A stretch of 64,000 nt of DNA from assembly GCF_001577835.2 (NCBI RefSeq), contig NC_029521.1:3477854-3541853 (forward strand), given 5' to 3'. The position numbers were made by a program, and so were the translations under genes. Source of the stretch: Coturnix japonica (lineage: Eukaryota; Chordata; Aves; Galliformes; Phasianidae). Below, in pieces: positions 60,244-64,000 of this stretch (position 1 is its first letter; each line of letters begins with the position of its first letter). Below the pieces are notes generated by a model that saw only the letters and a program-made list of their open reading frames with translations, was not told the DNA's origin and did no database searches.

Positions 60244-63200
60244 TAATAATAATACAGTCTTCAGGAGAATGAGAGATGAGGAGAACCAGCAGAAGTTCTC
60301 ATAAAGGCCAAAGCAGCAGAAGGTAGTAACTTCCAGAAGGGTGGGACAGTTAATTTTCTGTGTGGACTGAAGATTAGAAGGAAAAATAGATTGGATTTCA
60401 TAATGGTAGATTTTTGTAAGGATATTTGAATGCCATGTTAACAGTACATTTATTATGCTTAATAAAGTTCTAATTTTCAAGTCTTAGTCCCCATGACTGC
60501 TTATTTTCACATTATCTCTTCAGAAGGAGTTGTGCCATCATCCCCTGCCTAATTTTCTCAGTTCTTTTAACTAAACCTCAGCTTCAAAGTCTCCTTGGGC
60601 TGGAGGCAAGTTCTCAGAACAGTTGGTCACTGATGAGAATTATTTAACCTCAGTTTGGGTCTCAGAATGACTAAGCAGATATAGAAATCCTGGTTTAATA
60701 GTTCATTTCCCTGAACCTCACTAAATCTAACTCAGTTATGCCAAATGCTTGATTTTTTAAATGGACATAATTGCCTTTTTTGTGCTTTCACACATGTGGT
60801 AAAAGAAGTCGGTTGTAGAAGGAGGTTAACATTGCCAAAAATACACATAAAAATACTGATATGGCACATACCCAGTAGATTTCACTAAAACACCGTAATC
60901 ACAAACATAGTTATGTGTCTCAGTGGGCTTGTTATTCTGCTACTGTAATGCTGTTTCCATCTCTGTTTTCAGAAACAGTATGTAAAACAGGAATGGTGTT
61001 GCTCTGCGGGGAGATCACATCTCATGCTATTGTGGATTATCAGCGAGTTGTCCGAGATGCAATTAGACACATTGGCTATGATGATTCAGCTAAAGGTTGG
61101 TGAAAAAACTCATGAAACCCTGGAGAGCAATCAATAGGCCACTGCAAACCAGGTCTGTCAGCACTTCCTTGTCTGGGCTTTAGCAAGCCTGATAAAAACC
61201 TCAGTATCCTGTGTGAAAGCTGATTACATGGTGCTACACGAAACACTTTCTGGCTTTATCCCAGTAAGTAGAAAAAACATTGTATATTTGTTAAAACTGA
61301 AAAGGAGCAGGCAGAATATACTTCAAACTGTGAACATGAGCCATGGAATCTACCACTAACGTAAGCTTGTGACAACTTGAATCTGTTCTGTGGCAAGCTG
61401 GTAGATGCATCTTAGTGAGGAAAAGAGAGAAGAAACATAGGCTCTGTGTTACATGCATATACTGTGGTGGCATCCAGACTTATTGGGAGACCCTCACTGT
61501 GCAAAGCATGTATTTACATCTTTTACATGCATATCAGAAAGCAAGTTCTCCAGTTGCTGAAAGCATCAGCTCATAGGAATTTATATAGAGGTTTTTAATA
61601 CTGTTTGTTTGGGAGAGGCTTATCATTTACTTGTTCTTTTTTCACTACTTATCTCTAATTAGCTGTTCCTAACTGGCACTGGGTGCCAATGCAAGAGAAA
61701 ACAAACAGTAACAATCAATAAATGCAACCCTGCCTAACGTACCACCTCTGCCACAGAATTAAGGTCTATTGACAAACAGTTATCAAGAAATAGCAGTTAG
61801 ATTATGAACTCTGGATGTGGTATCCTTCAGAATGAAAACTCTTATCTGGTTCCGTACGACCATCCACTGAGTTCAATTCCTGGCTCTACACAACTGTGAC
61901 AAGGAAAAAAAAACCAACAAAACCTGAAAACCTGTCACTATTCTTTCTTATTTTTCCAACTAGGTTTTGACTACAAGACTTGCAACGTTTTAGTGGCACT
62001 GGAACAGCAGTCACCTGATATTGCCCAGGGAGTTCATTTACACAGGAACGAAGAGGATGTTGGTGCTGGAGATCAGGTAGAAGCAACATCACACCTGATA
62101 CATCCAAAATGTTTGAATGCAAAGTGCTTACATCATATCACTACTATGTTCTCTAAAACAAAACCCATCTGAAAATTTGCACACTTCCATTTTGTTCTAG
62201 CCCAGAATAAACAAAGCATATCCTTGTTAAGACAGTTGGAAGTTCTTTGCAGGCAGATTTTCTGTTGGTTTCTATTACAGCACTCCACATAAGCCAGGAG
62301 AGTATGTAGTAGTTAGGATGCATTCTGTAGATCCTCACAAAGGTTTTCGCTTACGTTTCTCATACTGTTGATGACTGGCTTTGGATGCTTCCGACCATTC
62401 CTCTTGCAGCCAGACTTGTTTAGTAAGATGAAATAAGCAAAGGGCCTTAGAGCTTGCACAAAGCTCATGAGATTTTACACAGCAAAAAAACTGGGCAACA
62501 TTTCAACTGTCTGCAGCATTAGTAAAATGAAGGCAAATATGCCAGAGTACTTTTAATTCTCCCTTATTTCCCAGAGGCAGAGATCTGTTTTATTATAATA
62601 GGTATTCCACATAATTAAAGTTGTCCAAGCTCCATTTCTGCGAGCTAAATAACATGCGCAGATAATTACAGCATGTTCCCAAGAGAAAGATGCTAACATA
62701 AAAACTCCATAATCTGAGCAATGCCTGTATGAATGAGTTTAACATTTACAGTAGTTATCATTAGTAGTAATATCTAGCTTGCAACAACGCTGTTAAGAAC
62801 CATAAATGGAGATGTCAGAGTCAAGGAGCCAAGCTAATATTGTTTAAAAAGAAACAACCTTGCGGACAGAAATTAAAATGCTTTTATGCTGTCACGGGGA
62901 CAAAAGACCACATAAGAAGAAAAGATTTCTGACTTCCTTTAGCACTTGCACGGTCCCCTTTCCCATTGTATCTGAATAACTACCAGTCATTACTTTAGTA
63001 TCACAACATACGCTGTGTGAGGAGAAAGAAAACGCTACCTAACAAACGGTAACATGGCACAGGACTGGGTCTGAACAATAGTAGAAGCTGTGACTAGAAG
63101 CATGCTATGCTGCACTGCAGCAACTGTTTCCAACTGAACATGCAAACCACCAAGACTTGTGTGAAAAATCCTTGGAACGCCGTTTGTTTCTCTTTTTACC

Positions 63201-64000
63201 ATAGCATGTTGGAACTTGATCTCAATTTAGGCTCCATAGATTGCAAGGTGAAATAGTACAAAGTAAACCAGAGGGTGCTGCTTGCTTTTTGTTTCAGATA
63301 CAATCTCATTGCCTTTGGTTGTGGTGGTTTTTAACAGTGACTGAAGTCTCTTCTCTCCTCCTGCAGGGTTTAATGTTTGGTTATGCAACGGATGAAACAG
63401 AGGAATGTATGCCTCTAACAATTATTCTTGCTCATAAACTGAACGCCAGGTTAGCAGAGCTCAGGCGCAGTGGGGAGCTTCCTTGGCTGAGGCCCGACTC
63501 TAAGACACAGGTAAAAGTTGCTGTCTTTATTGTTTCTCTCCTTTAAAACACAGTAGCAATCCAACCAGCTACTGATAGCCCTTGAAAACCATCCTATTTT
63601 ACTTCTCTAAAATGTTAGATATTGTAACATTAAAAAAAGTAAACGGAGCTCAGAGTACCACGGTTGCTACTGAACAAGCGACAAGTATCAGGGAAAGAGT
63701 TCCCAGTGCTTAACATAGTCCCCTTGTCTGTTCTAAAATGGTTAGCTTGTATCAGAAACTGCCAGAAACACTTCACTATGTACAAGTAAATAAATGTTTT
63801 GTTGCTGTTGTTTTTTTTTCCTTCTCCCTGCTTTGTTCAGGTCACCGTTCAGTATGTTCAGGAGAATGGAGCAGTCATACCAGTGCGTGTTCATACCATT
63901 GTGATCTCAGTACAGCACGATGAAACCATTTCGCTGGAGAATATGCGCAAAACCCTGAAGGACCGTGTGATTAAAGCTGTTGTCCCTGCAAAATACCTGG
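54208..64000 (+). CDS. MAT1A: MAT1A, S-adenosylmethionine synthase (liver type), 5' part, cut by window end
   Basis: Six exons are visible (54208-54301, 59995-60072, 60973-61095, 61964-62076, 63367-63510, 63841-64000), giving 237 of about 396 residues. The enzyme joins methionine and ATP to form S-adenosylmethionine in the cytosol, mainly in liver. Landmarks: [20 protein letters not shown] (ATP-site His at about 30), [51 protein letters not shown] and VVPAKYL. The start [11 protein letters not shown] is diagnostic of MAT1A rather than MAT2A (MNGQLNGFHE). Exon sizes 78, 123, 113 and 144 match the vertebrate MAT family. Unusual points: Gly replaces the MAT1A-specific Cys121 of human, and the usual VHLDRNEED reads VHLHRNEED. 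The P-loop-like GGPQGDAG region lies beyond the window. Confidence 0.97.
56612..56668. repeat. (GTTT)n and (TG)n simple repeats in MAT1A intron 1
   Basis: Five GTTT units, then a T-rich spacer and (TG)n, directly before a CR1 tail. Confidence 0.75.
56683..56765 (-). mobile_element. CR1 3' tail remnant
   Basis: Antisense CR1 end: ACTGAAAGGGTTGGAAGGGA followed by CATCTAGTCCAAACTC. Confidence 0.7.
58776..58960 (-). mobile_element. dimeric tRNA-like SINE with CR1 tail, copy B
   Basis: Reverse-strand copy of the element at 38.0 kb with the same order: head 1 (GGTGGCGCAGTGGTAGGAAT), head 2 (TGTGGCGCAAGTGGTAGAAG), CR1-like tail, and a tail of ACTGTGAT repeats resembling the octamer repeats at CR1 3' ends. 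It lies in MAT1A intron 1, antisense to the gene. The two copies are alike over their whole length. Confidence 0.85.
59995..60072 (+). CDS. MAT1A: MAT1A exon 2
   Basis: [20 protein letters not shown] then NAKVAC; 78 bp, TTGCAG acceptor, GTAAGT donor. Confidence 0.97.
60178..60256. repeat. (AAT)n microsatellite in MAT1A intron 2
   Basis: About 25 AAT units with one interruption at 60240, about 105 bp after exon 2. It creates meaningless poly-Asn and poly-Tyr reading frames. Confidence 0.97.
60973..61095 (+). CDS. MAT1A: MAT1A exon 3
   Basis: [20 protein letters not shown] then [20 protein letters not shown] and K; 123 bp, phase 1 to phase 1. The donor is GTTGGT. Confidence 0.97.
61964..62076 (+). 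CDS. MAT1A: MAT1A exon 4
   Basis: [20 protein letters not shown] then [18 protein letters not shown]; 113 bp. Contains the Gly at the human Cys121 position and the His at the usual Asp of HLDRN. Confidence 0.97.
63367..63510 (+). CDS. MAT1A: MAT1A exon 5
   Basis: [20 protein letters not shown] then [20 protein letters not shown] and LRPDSKTQ; 144 bp, phase 0 at both ends. Confidence 0.97.
63841..64000 (+). CDS. MAT1A: MAT1A exon 6 (partial, runs off window)
   Basis: [20 protein letters not shown], then [20 protein letters not shown] and [13 protein letters not shown], still open at the last base. Human exon 6 is slightly longer, so about 20 bp are missing. Confidence 0.97.

Noticed and set aside
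60040-60480. Frames with poly-Tyr or poly-Asn
   Set aside because: Produced by the (AAT)n microsatellite in MAT1A intron 2.
1-64000. CRISPR array, operon or prokaryotic mobile system
   Set aside because: The sequence is vertebrate, with intron-bearing genes and CR1 repeats; no regularly spaced direct repeats were seen.

Overview
The window is vertebrate, almost certainly bird, and most likely a galliform such as chicken or a relative. The dispersed repeats are mainly CR1 LINE fragments with the avian 3' tail. There are also several short mariner copies of the Galluhop type known from chicken. Gene structure is compact, with CpG-island promoters. The gene order is the mirror image of the human 10q22.3-q23.1 block: TSPAN14, PRXL2A, DYDC, MAT1A.

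Layout. About 1-9,240: no coding exon seen; CR1, mariner and hAT relics; probably the first intron of TSPAN14 (minus strand, inferred from synteny and a CpG island with a minus-strand splice donor near 9,235). About 9,700-15,200: intergenic, with an LTR-like repeat and an exact CTCF core motif. 15,243-21,770, or up to about 24,680 through an alternative first exon: PRXL2A / selenoprotein U on the minus strand, five coding exons. About 24,700-31,500: intergenic repeats. 31,508-34,605: EXOSC3, minus strand, four exons, complete. About 34,700-39,121: a DYDC1/DYDC2-type Dpy-30-motif gene, plus strand, sharing a CpG-island promoter with EXOSC3. 39,400-53,900: a repeat-rich gene desert with two mariner copies. 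53,949-64,000: the liver-type methionine adenosyltransferase gene MAT1A, plus strand, six exons in view, the sixth cut by the window edge.

The most striking finding is in PRXL2A. The exon carrying the redox motif reads Gly-UGA-Phe-Leu-Cys where human PRXL2A has Gly-Cys-Phe-Leu-Cys. A SECIS-like hairpin matching the UGAN/KGAW consensus lies in the 3' UTR about 200 nt after the stop. The gene therefore encodes a selenocysteine (UxxC) protein. This agrees with what is known of the SelU family, which uses Sec in birds and fish and Cys in mammals.

The second notable item is a short interspersed element present twice, in a DYDC intron and a MAT1A intron. It has two tandem tRNA-like heads joined to a CR1 3' tail, so it looks like a dimeric tRNA SINE that uses CR1 machinery. 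The third is the position of EXOSC3 in the slot that DYDC2 holds in human, head to head with DYDC across a promoter containing an exact RFX X-box plus ETS and YY1 motifs.

The genes do not form a single pathway. MAT1A makes S-adenosylmethionine in liver, PRXL2A/SelU is a membrane-anchored thioredoxin-fold redox protein, EXOSC3 is an RNA exosome cap subunit, and DYDC is a Dpy-30-motif protein with a likely ciliary or testis role.
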